The position numbers and the translations under genes are program-made. A stretch of 32,981 bases of DNA from Planctomycetota bacterium (GTDB taxonomy: Bacteria > Planctomycetota > Phycisphaerae > WQYP01). The notes under the pieces were generated by a model. The model had not been told where the DNA came from. It saw only the letters and a list, made by a program, of their open reading frames with translations, and made no database searches. This document shows positions 7,742 to 18,700 of this stretch, piece after piece (the first letter of the stretch is position 1; each line of letters begins with the position of its first letter). The stretch spans positions 1 through 32,981 of the forward strand of contig JAKBBN010000037.1 in assembly GCA_021808485.1 (NCBI GenBank), given 5' to 3'.

Positions 7742-9277
7742 ATGGCACGTACCACAAAAAAGAAATCCGCACCCGCACCCGTTGAAGAACCATCCACCTC
7801 GGGCAATGACTCCCCGGCCGAAGCCACCCAAACAGCGATCGAAGAAGCACCCGCCAAGACCGAAGCGACCGTCCCGGCCGGCGACGTGGACGGCAACCGA
7901 ATCGCCGCGCCGGTTGATGAGGCGGTAATTGGATCGGCCATGGTCGGAGCCGGTCCCATCGACGACGACGATGTCATTTATGATGAAGAAACCCATCAGA
8001 AATACGAACAGGTAAAACGGAGCGAATTGCACCTGATTGACCTGCAGAAGATGACCGTGGCGGAACTGCACGAAATCTGCAAAAAGGAGGTCATTGAGGA
8101 CTATATCGGCCTGAAAAAGCAGGACCTGATTTTCAAAATCCTGAAAAAACGCATCACGGACAACGGCATGATGGTGGGCGAAGGCGTCCTGGAGATTCTG
8201 CCGGACGGCTTTGGATTTCTGCGTTCTCCGGAATACAACTACATACCCTGCCCGGACGACATTTATGTATCGCCATCGCAGATTCGACGGTTCGGGTTGC
8301 GCAACGGCAATATTATCACCGGTCAAATCCGGCCGCCCAAGGAATCGGAGCGTTATTTCGCGCTTCTGCGGGTGGAAGCGATTAATTTCGAAGACCCCAA
8401 CATGCTCACCGAAAAGGTGAACTTTGAAGACCTTACTCCGCTGCACCCGAATAAGCGAATATTTCTGGAAACCGTGCCGGAAGAAATCAACATGCGCATC
8501 GTGGACATTGTAACCCCCATAGGCAAGGGGCAGCGCATGTTGATCGTAGCGCCGCCGCGGACAGGAAAAACCGTCCTCCTGCAGAAGGTGGCCAATGCCA
8601 TCACCGCCAATCATCCTGAAGTTTATCTGATCATTCTTCTGATTGACGAACGGCCGGAAGAGGTTACCGAAATGCAGCGGGCCACCAAGGCGGAAGTTGT
8701 CAGCTCCACATTTGATGAGCCGGCGAGCCGCCACGTGAGTGTAGCGGAAACCGTCATCGAAAAGGCCAAACGCCTTGTGGAGTACGGCCGCGATGTGGTG
8801 ATTCTGCTGGATTCCATCACCCGTCTGGCCCGGGCCTACAACACGGAAGTTCCCCACTCCGGAAAAATTCTGACCGGCGGCGTGGATGCCAATGCCCTGC
8901 AGAAACCGAAGCGGTTCTTCGGTGCGGCGCGCAATATTGAAGAAGGCGGATCGCTGACGATTATCGGCACCGCACTGGTGGATACCGGATCCAAGATGGA
9001 CGAAGTGATCTTTGAGGAATTCAAAGGCACCGGCAACAGCGAACTGCATCTGGATCGCCGGCTGGTGGAGCGCCGCACCTATCCGGCAATTAATATCGCC
9101 GCCAGCGGAACCCGCAAAGAAGAGCTTCTGCTGGATAAACGGGAACTGGAACTCATATACCGCCTGCGGAAAGTGCTTTCCGACATGAATCCCATTGAAG
9201 CCGTTGAACTGCTGAAGAACCGGCTTGAAAAGAAGGGTACGAACCGCGAATTCTTGCTGACCATGAACCTGGATTAA
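7742..9277 (+). CDS. rho: Transcription termination factor Rho
   Basis: 511 residues from ATG 7742. Rho is the hexameric RNA-dependent ATPase that ends transcription and clears stalled RNA polymerase. Order of parts: a polar Lys/Ala/Glu-rich extension of about 95 residues, the Rho N-terminal helical domain ([15 protein letters not shown]), the cold-shock RNA-binding domain with [13 protein letters not shown] and [15 protein letters not shown], and the ATPase core with Walker A PPRTGKT (residues 271-277), [14 protein letters not shown], Walker [17 protein letters not shown], and the Q/R loop region [22 protein letters not shown]. coli Rho has 419 residues; the excess is in the N-terminal extension, as in many high-GC lineages. 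An intrinsic hairpin terminator follows the gene. Confidence 0.97.
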   Translation: MARTTKKKSAPAPVEEPSTSGNDSPAEATQTAIEEAPAKTEATVPAGDVDGNRIAAPVDEAVIGSAMVGAGPIDDDDVIYDEETHQKYEQVKRSELHLIDLQKMTVAELHEICKKEVIEDYIGLKKQDLIFKILKKRITDNGMMVGEGVLEILPDGFGFLRSPEYNYIPCPDDIYVSPSQIRRFGLRNGNIITGQIRPPKESERYFALLRVEAINFEDPNMLTEKVNFEDLTPLHPNKRIFLETVPEEINMRIVDIVTPIGKGQRMLIVAPPRTGKTVLLQKVANAITANHPEVYLIILLIDERPEEVTEMQRATKAEVVSSTFDEPASRHVSVAETVIEKAKRLVEYGRDVVILLDSITRLARAYNTEVPHSGKILTGGVDANALQKPKRFFGAARNIEEGGSLTIIGTALVDTGSKMDEVIFEEFKGTGNSELHLDRRLVERRTYPAINIAASGTRKEELLLDKRELELIYRLRKVLSDMNPIEAVELLKNRLEKKGTNREFLLTMNLD

Positions 9278-9363
9278 AACCTCGGCACGCATGGTGTGCC
9301 CCGACACGCAGCCGGAGCGGTTTTGCACCGAATGCGTCGGCACTATTTCAATAATGCACCGCA

Positions 9364-9391
9364 GCCGCCCCGCAAAAGGGCGGCTTTTTTT
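9364..9391 (+). terminator. Intrinsic terminator of rho
   Basis: A perfect 7-bp stem, GCCGCCC (9364-9370) with GGGCGGC (9378-9384), loop CGCAAAA, followed directly by seven T. It lies 87 bases after the rho stop. Confidence 0.9.
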
Positions 9392-9417
9392 CGCCCGGCC
9401 GCACCCAATACGGTCAA

Positions 9418-9453
9418 TGAAAAAGCCGGTGGCTTGCCCAATGGACCGGCTTT
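9418..9453 (-). terminator. Intrinsic terminator of nrdJ
   Basis: On the reverse strand AAAGCCGGT and ACCGGCTTT form a perfect 9-bp stem (9445-9453 with 9422-9430) around a 14-base loop, and the T tract continues for two more bases beyond the stem. It starts about 30 bases after the nrdJ stop and faces the rho terminator. Confidence 0.75.
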
Positions 9454-9482
9454 AAGATTTGAACGCGGATCAACCGCGAATT

Positions 9483-12400
9483 TTATGAACATCCCAGTGA
9501 ATTGCCGCAGTTCAGGCATTTATAGCAGCTGCCGTTGCGAACGGTAATGCTGCCGCAGGTGCAAACGGGTGCATCTCCCATCAGCGTGGCCATCTGTTGG
9601 GACAGCGCGGACGCAGCCGGCATCTCCCCCGTCTGCGGCTGGGCAAACCGATCCGCCGCCAGAAGAACGGTTCCGGATGCCACCGCCGCCGGTTCAGCCT
9701 TGCGCGAGTTGCCATTGCCGTGGCCGTGTTCATGCCCCGCTTTAACCGGTTTCATCGCCGTACCGACCACCGCCAGATCATCGGTTGCACCCAGTCTCAC
9801 GGCGGCGCGATCCATGAACTTGACGTCATGCAAAGGTTGCAAATCCGGCTTTGCTTCGCCGTGATGGCGCTGCGGGGCATTGGCCGCATGATATCCAGGA
9901 ATAAATTTCATTCCCATCCATCGAACCAGGTAGTCCATCATGCTTTTGGCCATGGGAATATCCGCATTGGTGGTCATGCCGGCCGGCTCAAATCGCATAT
10001 GTTCAAATTTCCGGACAATGGCTTCCAGCGGCACGCCATATTGCAGGTTCAGGGAAATAAGCGTGGCGATGGTATCCATTAAGCCGCCGACGGTGCTTCC
10101 CTGTTTGGCCATGGTGATAAAGACCTCACCGGGACTGTTGTCGTCAAACAAACCGCAGGTGATGTACCCTTCATGGCCGGCGATATCAAACTTGTGCGTA
10201 ATGCTGTTGCGTGTGTCCGGCAGGCGGCGCCGCAGCGGTCGATGCACCACTTTTTCCACAATGCGCTCCACCACACCGCCGGACTGCCCGGACGGACGCG
10301 TATCCACCGAACCGGCCGCGATGGCCCCATTGCCCAGCACGGCCGGAGTGGGATCACCACAGGCATTGCAGGCCGCGGCGGATTCCACCTTCAACGCATC
10401 AATATCGCTTTCCGCGTTGTCATCATCGGAAGTGGAATTCAAGGGTTGGCTGAGCTTGGAACCATCGCGATAAAGCGCCACAGCCTTAAGCCCCAAGGAC
10501 CAGCTTTCGCGGTAGGCTTCTTCAATATCCGCCACGCCCACTTCGTTGGGCAGATTGATGGTTTTGCTGATCGCTCCGCTGATAAACGGCTGGGCGGCCG
10601 CCATCATGCGGATGTGTCCCATGTGATGAATGAATCGCTTGCCCTTGCGGCCGCAGCGATTGGCGCAATCAAACACCGCCAGGTGCGATTCCGCCAGATA
10701 CGGGGCGCCTTCAATGGTTTGGGCTCCGCATACCACGTCGTTGGCTTCCCGAATCTGACGTTGGGTAAAACCAAGCGCCTTGAGCAGGTTGAACGACGGA
10801 TTTTTCCACTGCTCCGGGGCAATGCCCAGGCGGGTCATGGTTTGTTCACCCAAAGACCATGGGGAAAAGGCGAAGGCTATTTCGAAAACCGCGGGCAGAC
10901 AACCTTCAATTTTGGCCAGATCCTCATCCGTGAAACCCTTGGCCTTTAATGTGTCCCGGTTGATATGGGGCGCATTGTTCAGGCTCAGTGTACCCATGAC
11001 ATATGTCAGGATATCTTTAATCCGGCTCTCCGAATAGCCGAGATTTTTCAACGCCGGTTCAATGGATTGATTGGCGATTTTGAAATATCCGCCGCCGGCC
11101 AGTTTCTTGAATTTCACCAAGGCAAAATCCGGCTCCACTCCGGTGGTGTCGCAATCCATCAACAGGCCGATCGTGCCTGTGGGCGCAATGACGGTGGTTT
11201 GCGCATTGCGGTAGCCGTATTTCTCGCCTAAAGCCACAGCGTTGTCCCACGATTCCCGGACGGCGGTCAGCAATGCGCTGTCCGCGGGAGTGGAATCAAA
11301 TTGCGACGCGTCAATGACCACGGGCTTCACCGCCAGATGGTCAAAGGCTTTTTCATCCGCCCAGGCGGCGGCCCGGTGGTTTTTCATCACCCGCAGCATG
11401 TCGGCGCGATTGCGGTGATATCCGGGGAAAGCGCCAAGTTCGCCGGCCATGCGGGCGGAAGTGGCATAACTTTCCGCCGTCATCAAAGCGGTGATCGCCC
11501 CGCATATCGCCCTGGCTTTGTCACTGTCATAGGGAATACCCGCAACCATCAGCATGGAACCGATATTGGCGTAGCCCAGGCCAAGCGTGCGATATTCATA
11601 GCTGAGCCGGGCAATTTCACGGCTTGGATACGCGGCCATGAGCACGGAAATTTCCAGCACAATGGTCCAAAGCCGGCAGGCATGGCGGAAGCCTTCAATA
11701 TCAAATTCCCGGGTGGCGGGATTAAAAAGTTTCATGAGATTAATGGACGCCAGATTGCACGCGGTGTTATCCAGGAACATATATTCGCTGCACGGATTGC
11801 TGGCATTGATCCGGCCGCTTTGCGGACAGGTGTGCCATTCATTGATCGTGTCATCATACTGCACGCCCGGGTCCGCACAGCGCCATGCGGCAAAACCGAT
11901 CTGTTCCCAAAGTTTGCGCGCCTTTATTTTCTTGTGCACTTTACCGGTGGTGCGGGCGATAAGCTCCCAATCCCCATCCTTTTCAACCGCGGACAGAAAT
12001 TTATTGGGAACGCGCACGGAATTGTTGGAATTCTGGCCGGAGACGGTGGCGTAGGCCTCGCCGTTAAAATCATAATCCAGTTTCAGATGCATTTTGGCGG
12101 CGAGTTCCTGCTGATCCCTGGGCAGATGCTTCAAGCCTTCGACCAGTGCGGCAACTTTTATCTCCTCGCGCACTTTCCAGTTCACAAACTCCTCAATATC
12201 CGGGTGGTCCAGATCCAGGCAGACCATTTTTGCCGCGCGGCGGGTGGTGCCGCCGGATTTGATCGCCCCCGCCGCCCGATCGCCGATGCGCAGGAAGCTC
12301 ATCAAGCCGGAGGACTTTCCACCGCCGGAAAGGGCCTCATCTTCTCCACGCAGACGGGAAAAATTCGCCCCGGTGCCCGAACCATATTTAAAGAGTCTGG

Positions 12401-13016
12401 CTTCGCGAACCCACAGGTCCATAATGCCGCCGGAATTCACCAGGTCGTCATCCACGCTTTGAATGAAGCAGGCGTGCGGTTGCGGATGGGTATAGGCATC
12501 CGAGGCCTCCTGCAACTGCTGGGTTTGGGGATCCACATACCAGTGGCCCTGTGAAGGACCGGTCAGTTGATAAGCGAAATTCAGCCCTGTATTGAACCAT
12601 TGCGGCGAATTTGGCGCGGCAAGCTGGGTCAACAGCATAAAGGCCAGTTCATCGTAAAAGGCCTGCGAATCTTCCTGAGTATCAAAATAACCATGCTGCC
12701 GGCCCCAGTGCGTCCAGCAGCCAGCCAGCCGATGCACAACCTGTTTTACGGATCGCTCCGGGCCCGTCTTCTGTCGGCCGTCGGCATCCAGTATCGGTTT
12801 GCCGGCGGCATCCACCTGCGGGATGCCGGCCTTGCGGAAATATTTGCTGACCATGATATCCGTAGCCAGTTGCGACCATGCGGCCGGGACTTCCGCATCC
12901 TTCATTTCAAATACCACACTGCCATCCACATTGGTGATGCGGCTGGTGCGTTTGGCGAAGGGAACGGTTGAATAGACATCAACACCGGGTTTGGTAAAAC
13001 GGCGCGTGATTTTCAT
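9483..13016 (-). CDS. nrdJ: Cobalamin-dependent ribonucleotide reductase (class II)
   Basis: 1177 residues from the ATG at 13016, which has AGGAG nine bases upstream; the open frame runs on to 13271, but that extension lacks family sequence. The enzyme makes deoxyribonucleotides from ribonucleotides using an adenosylcobalamin-derived radical and needs no oxygen. Seen: PNSPQWFNTGL, FKYGSGTGANFS, the catalytic NPCSE motif with the thiyl-radical cysteine at residue 409, FLDNTACNLASINL, and APTGTIGLLMDCDTTG. The C-terminus ends in a cysteine-rich tail (CTCG, CYKCLNCG) that in relatives re-reduces the active site or binds zinc. Size matches the long NrdJ subtype. Requires coenzyme B12. dcd lies upstream on the same strand, so two dNTP-supply genes are adjacent, 420 bases apart. 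Confidence 0.96.
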   Translation of the reverse strand: MKITRRFTKPGVDVYSTVPFAKRTSRITNVDGSVVFEMKDAEVPAAWSQLATDIMVSKYFRKAGIPQVDAAGKPILDADGRQKTGPERSVKQVVHRLAGCWTHWGRQHGYFDTQEDSQAFYDELAFMLLTQLAAPNSPQWFNTGLNFAYQLTGPSQGHWYVDPQTQQLQEASDAYTHPQPHACFIQSVDDDLVNSGGIMDLWVREARLFKYGSGTGANFSRLRGEDEALSGGGKSSGLMSFLRIGDRAAGAIKSGGTTRRAAKMVCLDLDHPDIEEFVNWKVREEIKVAALVEGLKHLPRDQQELAAKMHLKLDYDFNGEAYATVSGQNSNNSVRVPNKFLSAVEKDGDWELIARTTGKVHKKIKARKLWEQIGFAAWRCADPGVQYDDTINEWHTCPQSGRINASNPCSEYMFLDNTACNLASINLMKLFNPATREFDIEGFRHACRLWTIVLEISVLMAAYPSREIARLSYEYRTLGLGYANIGSMLMVAGIPYDSDKARAICGAITALMTAESYATSARMAGELGAFPGYHRNRADMLRVMKNHRAAAWADEKAFDHLAVKPVVIDASQFDSTPADSALLTAVRESWDNAVALGEKYGYRNAQTTVIAPTGTIGLLMDCDTTGVEPDFALVKFKKLAGGGYFKIANQSIEPALKNLGYSESRIKDILTYVMGTLSLNNAPHINRDTLKAKGFTDEDLAKIEGCLPAVFEIAFAFSPWSLGEQTMTRLGIAPEQWKNPSFNLLKALGFTQRQIREANDVVCGAQTIEGAPYLAESHLAVFDCANRCGRKGKRFIHHMGHIRMMAAAQPFISGAISKTINLPNEVGVADIEEAYRESWSLGLKAVALYRDGSKLSQPLNSTSDDDNAESDIDALKVESAAACNACGDPTPAVLGNGAIAAGSVDTRPSGQSGGVVERIVEKVVHRPLRRRLPDTRNSITHKFDIAGHEGYITCGLFDDNSPGEVFITMAKQGSTVGGLMDTIATLISLNLQYGVPLEAIVRKFEHMRFEPAGMTTNADIPMAKSMMDYLVRWMGMKFIPGYHAANAPQRHHGEAKPDLQPLHDVKFMDRAAVRLGATDDLAVVGTAMKPVKAGHEHGHGNGNSRKAEPAAVASGTVLLAADRFAQPQTGEMPAASALSQQMATLMGDAPVCTCGSITVRNGSCYKCLNCGNSLGCS

Positions 13017-13025
13017 GGTGAACTT

Positions 13026-13030
13026 CTCCT
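13026..13030 (-). promoter_or_regulatory. Ribosome binding site deciding the nrdJ start
   Basis: AGGAG on the reverse strand, nine bases before ATG at 13016. Confidence 0.65.
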
Positions 13031-13405
13031 GCTTCCGTGCAATTGGTGAGTAAACAAAAACTGTGCCTGTCAAAAGACTGCGGCCCGCGGCGAACCATGC
13101 GCAGGCAATTCCACGGCCGCTTATCGTTATCCCCGGCGGCTGCGATGCAGCCCCAAAGAAAGCCGAAAAAAAGCCGGCGAAACCCCATCCTGCGGATCCG
13201 CCAGCGCGACCATCCCGGCCGCGCATCCGGATTTCGCAGCCAAAACGGGAGTGGAATTTGTAATTTGTCAATCCGATCCGTCCGGACCGCCCGGGGGCAA
13301 CACCCGTTCGGCGGATTCCGGGAAACCGGCTCGTTATTATCGTCCGGCGGGCATCCTGCCCGCTTTACCCTGCGGCGCCAACACCGGCGAGCGCAACATA
13401 TTTTC

Positions 13406-13423
13406 CCGCGGCACTCGCCGCGG
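13406..13423 (-). terminator. GC hairpin after dcd, possible terminator
   Basis: CCGCGGC and GCCGCGG form a perfect 7-bp stem with a 4-base loop, 14 bases after the dcd stop. No T tract follows on the minus strand, so it is a weak terminator candidate, or an RNA-stabilising or Rho-assisted end. Confidence 0.35.
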
Positions 13424-13436
13424 CTCTCTTCCGCCG

Positions 13437-13991
13437 TTAATCAACTTTGGGCAGCGTAAGCCCGGGCTGGTCCTGATATTTCCCTTTTTTGTCGGCATAA
13501 CTGGTTTTACAAACTTTTTCTCCGCGCAAAAAGATAATTTGCGCGATCCCCTCATTGGCATAAATCTTCGCCGGCAGCGGCGTTGTATTGGAAATTTCGA
13601 TTGTGATTTTGCCCTTCCATTCCGGTTCCAGCGGGGTCACATTCACAATAATCCCGCATCGGGCATACGTGCTTTTGCCCACGCAAATCGCCAGTATGTC
13701 GCGGGGAATTTCAAAATATTCCACGGTTTCGCACAAGGCAAAGCTGTTGGGTGGAATCAGGACAAAGCCATCCTTGGACGCGTCCACATCCACAAAACTG
13801 CGGGCGGAGAACCGCTTGGGGTCCACCACTTCGGAATTAACGTTCGTAAAAATCTTGAAACTCGGCCCCACCCGCACATCATAACCGTAGCTGGAAACAC
13901 CGAAGCTCACATGACCCGCACGCTTGATTGATTGCTCAAAGGGCTCAATCTGAATTTCTTGTTCAATTTGTGAATCAGCCAGAATGCCCAT
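13437..13991 (-). CDS. dcd: dCTP deaminase
   Basis: 184 residues, the normal size. The enzyme deaminates dCTP to dUTP, feeding dTMP synthesis; it forms a trimer of dUTPase-like fold in the cytoplasm. Seen: SYGYDVRVG near the N-terminus, the [10 protein letters not shown] motif with Ser107 and Arg111 in the spacing of the E. coli active site (Ser111, Arg115), [12 protein letters not shown], and ITIEISNTT with the catalytic Glu132 position, then [15 protein letters not shown]. All key residues are in place. A bifunctional deaminase/dUTPase cannot be ruled out by eye. It lies upstream of nrdJ on the same strand. Confidence 0.95.
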   Translation of the reverse strand: MGILADSQIEQEIQIEPFEQSIKRAGHVSFGVSSYGYDVRVGPSFKIFTNVNSEVVDPKRFSARSFVDVDASKDGFVLIPPNSFALCETVEYFEIPRDILAICVGKSTYARCGIIVNVTPLEPEWKGKITIEISNTTPLPAKIYANEGIAQIIFLRGEKVCKTSYADKKGKYQDQPGLTLPKVD

Positions 13992-14509
13992 GATGTGCCT
14001 GCACTTATAATCTCAAAACTCGCCGGTTCACACCAATTGACCTGGCCGCAAAACGCAACCGGTGTCCTATTGGAATTGAACCGAAAGTTCGGTGTTTGTT
14101 AGTATATCGTATCTTGATCACCAACTCAAGATTTGAACCAGTGTCCCATGAGCCTGCAATCAAAAATACGGACCTCATATTCTTTCAAACGGTGGAGCGA
14201 AGGGGCATTCTTCTAAAACCCGTTAGCTAACCGTGAAAGAACCATTAAGGTCATCACTTTAACTACTTTAACACTATCCATTGTGGTGTCAACCGAACCG
14301 ATAACTAAATATTGAACAACAACTTTTCCACCGTCATAACTCATTTTATTCAATAAACTTGTAGCGGATCAAAAATATTCCACTACCGCTTGTGGTTATA
14401 AATATTACCTGTTGGGAAATATCCCAATTCATGTTCTCCCTTCCAAGCTAAAAATATTGCCGTACTGCCCTGCTTTCCGATTTCGGCCGCGGCAAGTACA
14501 CTTCTGCAC
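13992..14509. other. AT-richer gap between dcd and mutY
   Basis: This stretch is visibly richer in A and T than its surroundings, most clearly at 14140-14460. One 57-codon minus frame (14005-14178) ends just before dcd, but it has no recognisable sequence. A short hairpin, ACCGA/TCGGT with a tetraloop, occurs near 14080-14095. The divergent promoters of dcd and mutY must lie here; TATAAG on the reverse strand at 14009-14004 is a possible -10 for dcd. No RNA gene was recognised. Confidence 0.4.
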
Positions 14510-15679
14510 ATGCCCAGCAAGCAAAAAACTGCGGACCAAGTGGATATTTCCCATCTTTTGCCGCCCAATTCATTATTTTCCGGTCTGATTCTGCAATGGT
14601 TTGACCTCGCCGCCCGCCACATGCCATGGCGAAAATCACGCGATCCGTATGCCATCTGGATTTCAGAAGTCATGCTCCAGCAAACACAGGTGCAGACAGT
14701 AATTCCCTATTTTTTGCGATTTCTGGCGGCATTTCCCACCATTGAATCGCTGGCCAGGGCGCCCCTTCAGCAGGTCCTGAAGCTTTGGGCCGGACTCGGC
14801 TATTACCGCCGGGCAAAGCAGCTTCATTCCGCGGCCAAATTAATCGTGCAACAGTATCAAGGGCGATTTCCGCGTGAATTCCCGGCGATTCTCACACTTC
14901 CGGGAATCGGACGCTACACCGCCGGAGCCGTCGGCAGTATCGCATTTAACCTGCGCGTGCCCGTGCTGGATGGCAATGTGATGCGGGTGCTGGCACGTTT
15001 GCTGGATTTCCACGGCGACATTGCACAACCGGCGGCACAAAAACTGCTCTGGCAAATTGCGGCGGATATCATTCCCGCGGACCGCCCCGGCGATTTTAAT
15101 CAGGCCATGATGGAGCTTGGCGCCACCGTCTGCAAGCCGCTGTCGCCCGCGTGCGACCAATGCGCGGTGCGGCGGTTTTGCCTTGCGCAACAGCGGGGCA
15201 CCGCGGAAATGCTGCCGCGCAAATCAAAGCGAACCGCCGTCAGAACAGTCACTTGCATGGCCATTGTGCTGCAAAGAAACGAACACACGCTGCTGTGCAA
15301 ACGCCCGGAAGGCGGCTTGTGGAGTGGGCTGTGGGAATTTCCCGCATTTGAAATTTATGGATCAAAGGATTCCCGCCACGCCTTGAATGCCGCAAAAAAG
15401 CGGGTAAAAAAAAGCTTGGGAGTCGACATTGAATTCCAGGCGGTGCACAAACCGGTGCGTCACCAGTTGACCCATCGCCTGATGATTTACCAAATATTGA
15501 TCGGTTCTATCAAAAACGGCCGACGCGACGCGGCAGCCGGCAAGCGGATTACCATGCATTTGCCGTATGAATCAGCCCGGTGGGTGCGCGGGATAAACAG
15601 TGTTCCCGTCGCGCGGGTTACGGAAAAAATTCTGGCCGTCGCCGAAGCCCATATTCACAACAACCGCTCCACCCGTTGA
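14510..15679 (+). CDS. mutY: A/G-specific adenine DNA glycosylase MutY
   Basis: 389 residues. MutY removes adenine mispaired with 8-oxoguanine, preventing G:C to T:A changes. Seen in order: MPWRKSRDPYAIWISEVMLQ with catalytic Glu53, the helix-hairpin-helix LPGIGRYTAGAV (130-141), VLDGNVMRVLARL with catalytic Asp154, and the [4Fe-4S] ligands Cys208, Cys215, Cys218 and Cys224 in C-x6-C-x2-C-x5-C spacing. The C-terminal part (from about 240; WSGLWEFPAFE, then HQLTHRL) is the NUDIX-like domain that recognises 8-oxoG. All expected parts are present. No clear Shine-Dalgarno precedes the ATG. It converges with dnaE, with 23 bases between the stops and no visible terminator. Confidence 0.96.
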   Translation: MPSKQKTADQVDISHLLPPNSLFSGLILQWFDLAARHMPWRKSRDPYAIWISEVMLQQTQVQTVIPYFLRFLAAFPTIESLARAPLQQVLKLWAGLGYYRRAKQLHSAAKLIVQQYQGRFPREFPAILTLPGIGRYTAGAVGSIAFNLRVPVLDGNVMRVLARLLDFHGDIAQPAAQKLLWQIAADIIPADRPGDFNQAMMELGATVCKPLSPACDQCAVRRFCLAQQRGTAEMLPRKSKRTAVRTVTCMAIVLQRNEHTLLCKRPEGGLWSGLWEFPAFEIYGSKDSRHALNAAKKRVKKSLGVDIEFQAVHKPVRHQLTHRLMIYQILIGSIKNGRRDAAAGKRITMHLPYESARWVRGINSVPVARVTEKILAVAEAHIHNNRSTR

Positions 15680-15702
15680 TTTGACCGGATCAATCACCCC
15701 GA

Positions 15703-18700
15703 TCAGGCCACGGCCGCCATTTCACGCCGCGCCCGCGCCGCGGCAACGGCCGAACCCGGACCGGTGCACTGCACGGCAAGCTGGGGAAAATTCTCCCGCA
15801 ATTCATCCAATGCCGCGGCGGTAACACTGATTTTCTGCTTCAGGTCCACCAGCACGCGCAGGGGCGGGGAATGGGTTGGATCAAGCAATTTCAGCCGCAC
15901 GCCCACCCGCGGCCCGGAGTGCCTGCCCAGAACGGCGGCAAGTTTTTCCACCGCCGATTCGTCCAGCACGCCCGCCGATCCACTCAACACCACATCTATC
16001 GCCAGTTTTTCCATGATCTGCTGCGGCGTAAAAAAATCAACCGCCTGAAAACTGGGCTCCTCGCGTGAACGATTGACGCGTCCGCGGACAAACACAATCG
16101 CCTCCGGTGCGATCAGATTGGCAAACCGCTGATACTCGTTGCCATATACCAACACCTTCATCGTGCCGCGCAAATCTTCCAGAATAATCGTGGCCCACTT
16201 CTGCCCCGCGCTTTGCCCCGTTCGCGCGATCCGGACATCCACCTTGGATATAAGCCCGCCCACGATGCCATCCTTGCGATCCGCGGCGGCAAGCAGGCTT
16301 TGACTGTCCAGTGTGGTAAAGTGCGGCAGCATCGCCTCCACATTGCGCAGCGGATGGCTGGTAACATAAAACCCAAGCACCGCTTTTTCCTGGGACATTT
16401 TTTCGCTTTGCGGCCATTCCGGCACGGCGGGCAGCCTGAATTCGGCCGGAGCGGCCGCCATACCTCCCCCGCCACCGCCGAACAGGCTTTCCTGGCCGGC
16501 GCGGCGCGCCTCCTGTGCCGCGGACCCGACGCTGACGGCATGCTCCACCGCGGCAAACGCCGCGGACCGCACCGAATGCACGCAATCGAATGCACCGCAT
16601 TTGATCAGCGCTTCCAGAACGGATTTATTCACCAGTCTTAAATCCACCCGCTCGCAAAAATCATAAAGACTGGTGAAAGGCTTGTGCGCACCGGCTTTGT
16701 CATTGCGGGCGGCAATGACGGCCTGTACCGCCTTTTCACCCACGCCTTTCACCGCCGCCAAACCAAAGCGGATGGTTCCCTGCACCACATTAAAATCCGC
16801 CATGCTGCTGTTGACATCCGGAGGCAAAATCGGAATGCCCACGCGCCCGTCCGGTCGCTGAATGTAGCGGCATTCCTCAATGTATTCGATGGTTTTGGTT
16901 TGATCGCCCATTTCAAATGTCAGCAGCGCGGCCATGTACTGCAGCGGGAAATAGGTTTTCAGATAGGCGGTGTGATACGCGACCAGGGCGTAACGGGTGG
17001 AATGACTTTTGTTAAAACCATAGCCGCCGAACTTTTCGATCAGAGCGAAGATTTCCTCCGCCTGGTCGGGCTTAATGCCGTTTTCCTGGGCCCCTTTCAC
17101 GAAGCCCTGTTTTTCCGCGGCAATAATCTCCGTATTTTTTTTGCTGATCGCCTTAATGATCTTATAGGCTTTGGCCAGCGGAATATTGCCCAGCTGGTTG
17201 AAGATGCGCATCACCTGTTCCTGATACACCATGATGCCGTATGTTTCCGCGAGCAACTTGTCGATAATAGGGTGAACCTGCGGAACTTTCTGCCGGCCAT
17301 GCTTGCGGCTGCAATAGTCCGGAATAAGATCCATCGGACCGGGACGATACAGGGCATTGGCGGCGATAAGGTCTTCAACCCTGTCCGGCTTCATGCCGAT
17401 GAGCAGTTCCCGCATACCCGGAGATTCAAATTGAAACACGCCGCGGGTCTGCCCCTTTTGAAATATCTGACGGAATACCCTTTGGTCCGTCAGATCCGCT
17501 TTTTCCAGATCAATACGCCCCGGCCGGCCGGCCGCGACCGGATGCGGAATTTCCGCCACGGCGCCGTCCTGCGACCGGATTTCCCGCGGCGGCAGCCCCT
17601 GTGGATAATCTTTTTCAATAAGGTCCAGCGCCCGTTCCACGATTGTAAGCGTGCGCAGACCCAGAAAATCCATTTTCAGCAGACCCGCCTTTTCACAGGT
17701 CGGTCCGTCCCACTGCGTCATGATGTCATCGCCGTTTTTATACAGCGGAACAATTTCATCAATCGGCTTGTCGCATACAATAACGCCCGCGGCATGCATA
17801 CCGGCGTTACGGCACAGGCCTTCCAGCCGGCGGGCCACATCAAACAACCGCGTGACATTGGGGTCTTCCCGGTACAATTTTTTTAAGTCCGCCACGGCCA
17901 GCGCGCTTTCCAGCGTGACATTGGGACCGCCGGGAATAAGCTTGGTGATTTTGTCCACTTCCGGCAGGGGCATGCCCAGCACGCGGCCTACATCCTTCAC
18001 CGCGGCCTTTGCGCCCAACGTGGAAAAGGTGATGATCTGCGAGACATTTCCATATTTTTGCCGCACATATTCAATGACTCTGCCGCGACCTTCCTGGCAG
18101 ATATCAATATCGATATCGGGCATTTCCGACCGGCTTGGATCCATGAACCTTTCAAACAGCAGGTCATAACGAATCGGGTCCACATTGCACAACCCCAGGG
18201 CGTAACCCACCAGGGTGCCCACGCCGGAACCCCTGGCGCCCACGGGTATGCCGTGCTGCCGGGCGAAATTACAGAAATCCCAGACAATCAAAAAGTAACT
18301 GGAAAATCCTTTTTCATTGATTACCTTTAATTCCTGCTCCAGTCGCTGGCGCAGCACATCATCAAAACGGCCGTATTTGTCCAGTACGCCCGCCTCACAC
18401 AACTGTCGCAGGTAATCATCGGCGGAAGGCCGGTTGCCGGTGGCGGCGTCCACGGGCGGGGAGTAAACCGGGGCATGGCGTCTGGAAAAATCCAGCGTCA
18501 GGTCGCACATATCGGCAATGTTCAGGGTATTGTCGCAGGCGCGGGGAATATCGCGGAATATCTGCCGCATTTCCTGCGGACTTTTCAGGTAAAGCTGCCG
18601 TGAATAGCGGAGGCGATTTTCATCCGAAAGTGTTTTGCCCATGGAGATGCAGCAGAGCACATCATGGGCGTCGTAATCTTCTTTCAGAAGATAATGATGG

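Larger units (their letters stand above)
13017..13436. other. Gap between dcd and nrdJ, no gene
   Basis: No frame here looks protein-like. A perfect inverted repeat, CCGCGGC/GCCGCGG with a 4-base loop, lies at 13406-13423. A TTGACA on the reverse strand (13266-13271) could be a -35 element for nrdJ, but no matching -10 was found. I saw no cobalamin riboswitch (B12 box) pattern and no NrdR boxes. Confidence 0.4.

Noticed and set aside
7646..9343. A 565-codon open frame on the strand opposite rho
   Set aside because: It is a composition-driven mirror of rho, which has all Rho motifs; the opposite frame has no family signature.
11301..12554. A 417-codon plus-strand frame inside nrdJ
   Set aside because: Lies wholly opposite a well-supported ribonucleotide reductase and shows His/Gly/Arg-rich mirror composition with no motif.
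13017..13436. A cobalamin riboswitch upstream of nrdJ
   Set aside because: Looked for a B12-box-like core and the expected paired regions; none found, and class II reductases are rarely controlled this way.
14005..14178. A 57-codon minus frame just upstream of dcd
   Set aside because: No ribosome binding site or recognisable sequence; it lies in an AT-richer gap where such frames arise by chance.
16684..17886. A 400-codon plus-strand frame inside dnaE
   Set aside because: Antisense to the polymerase catalytic core; no recognisable domain or start signal.
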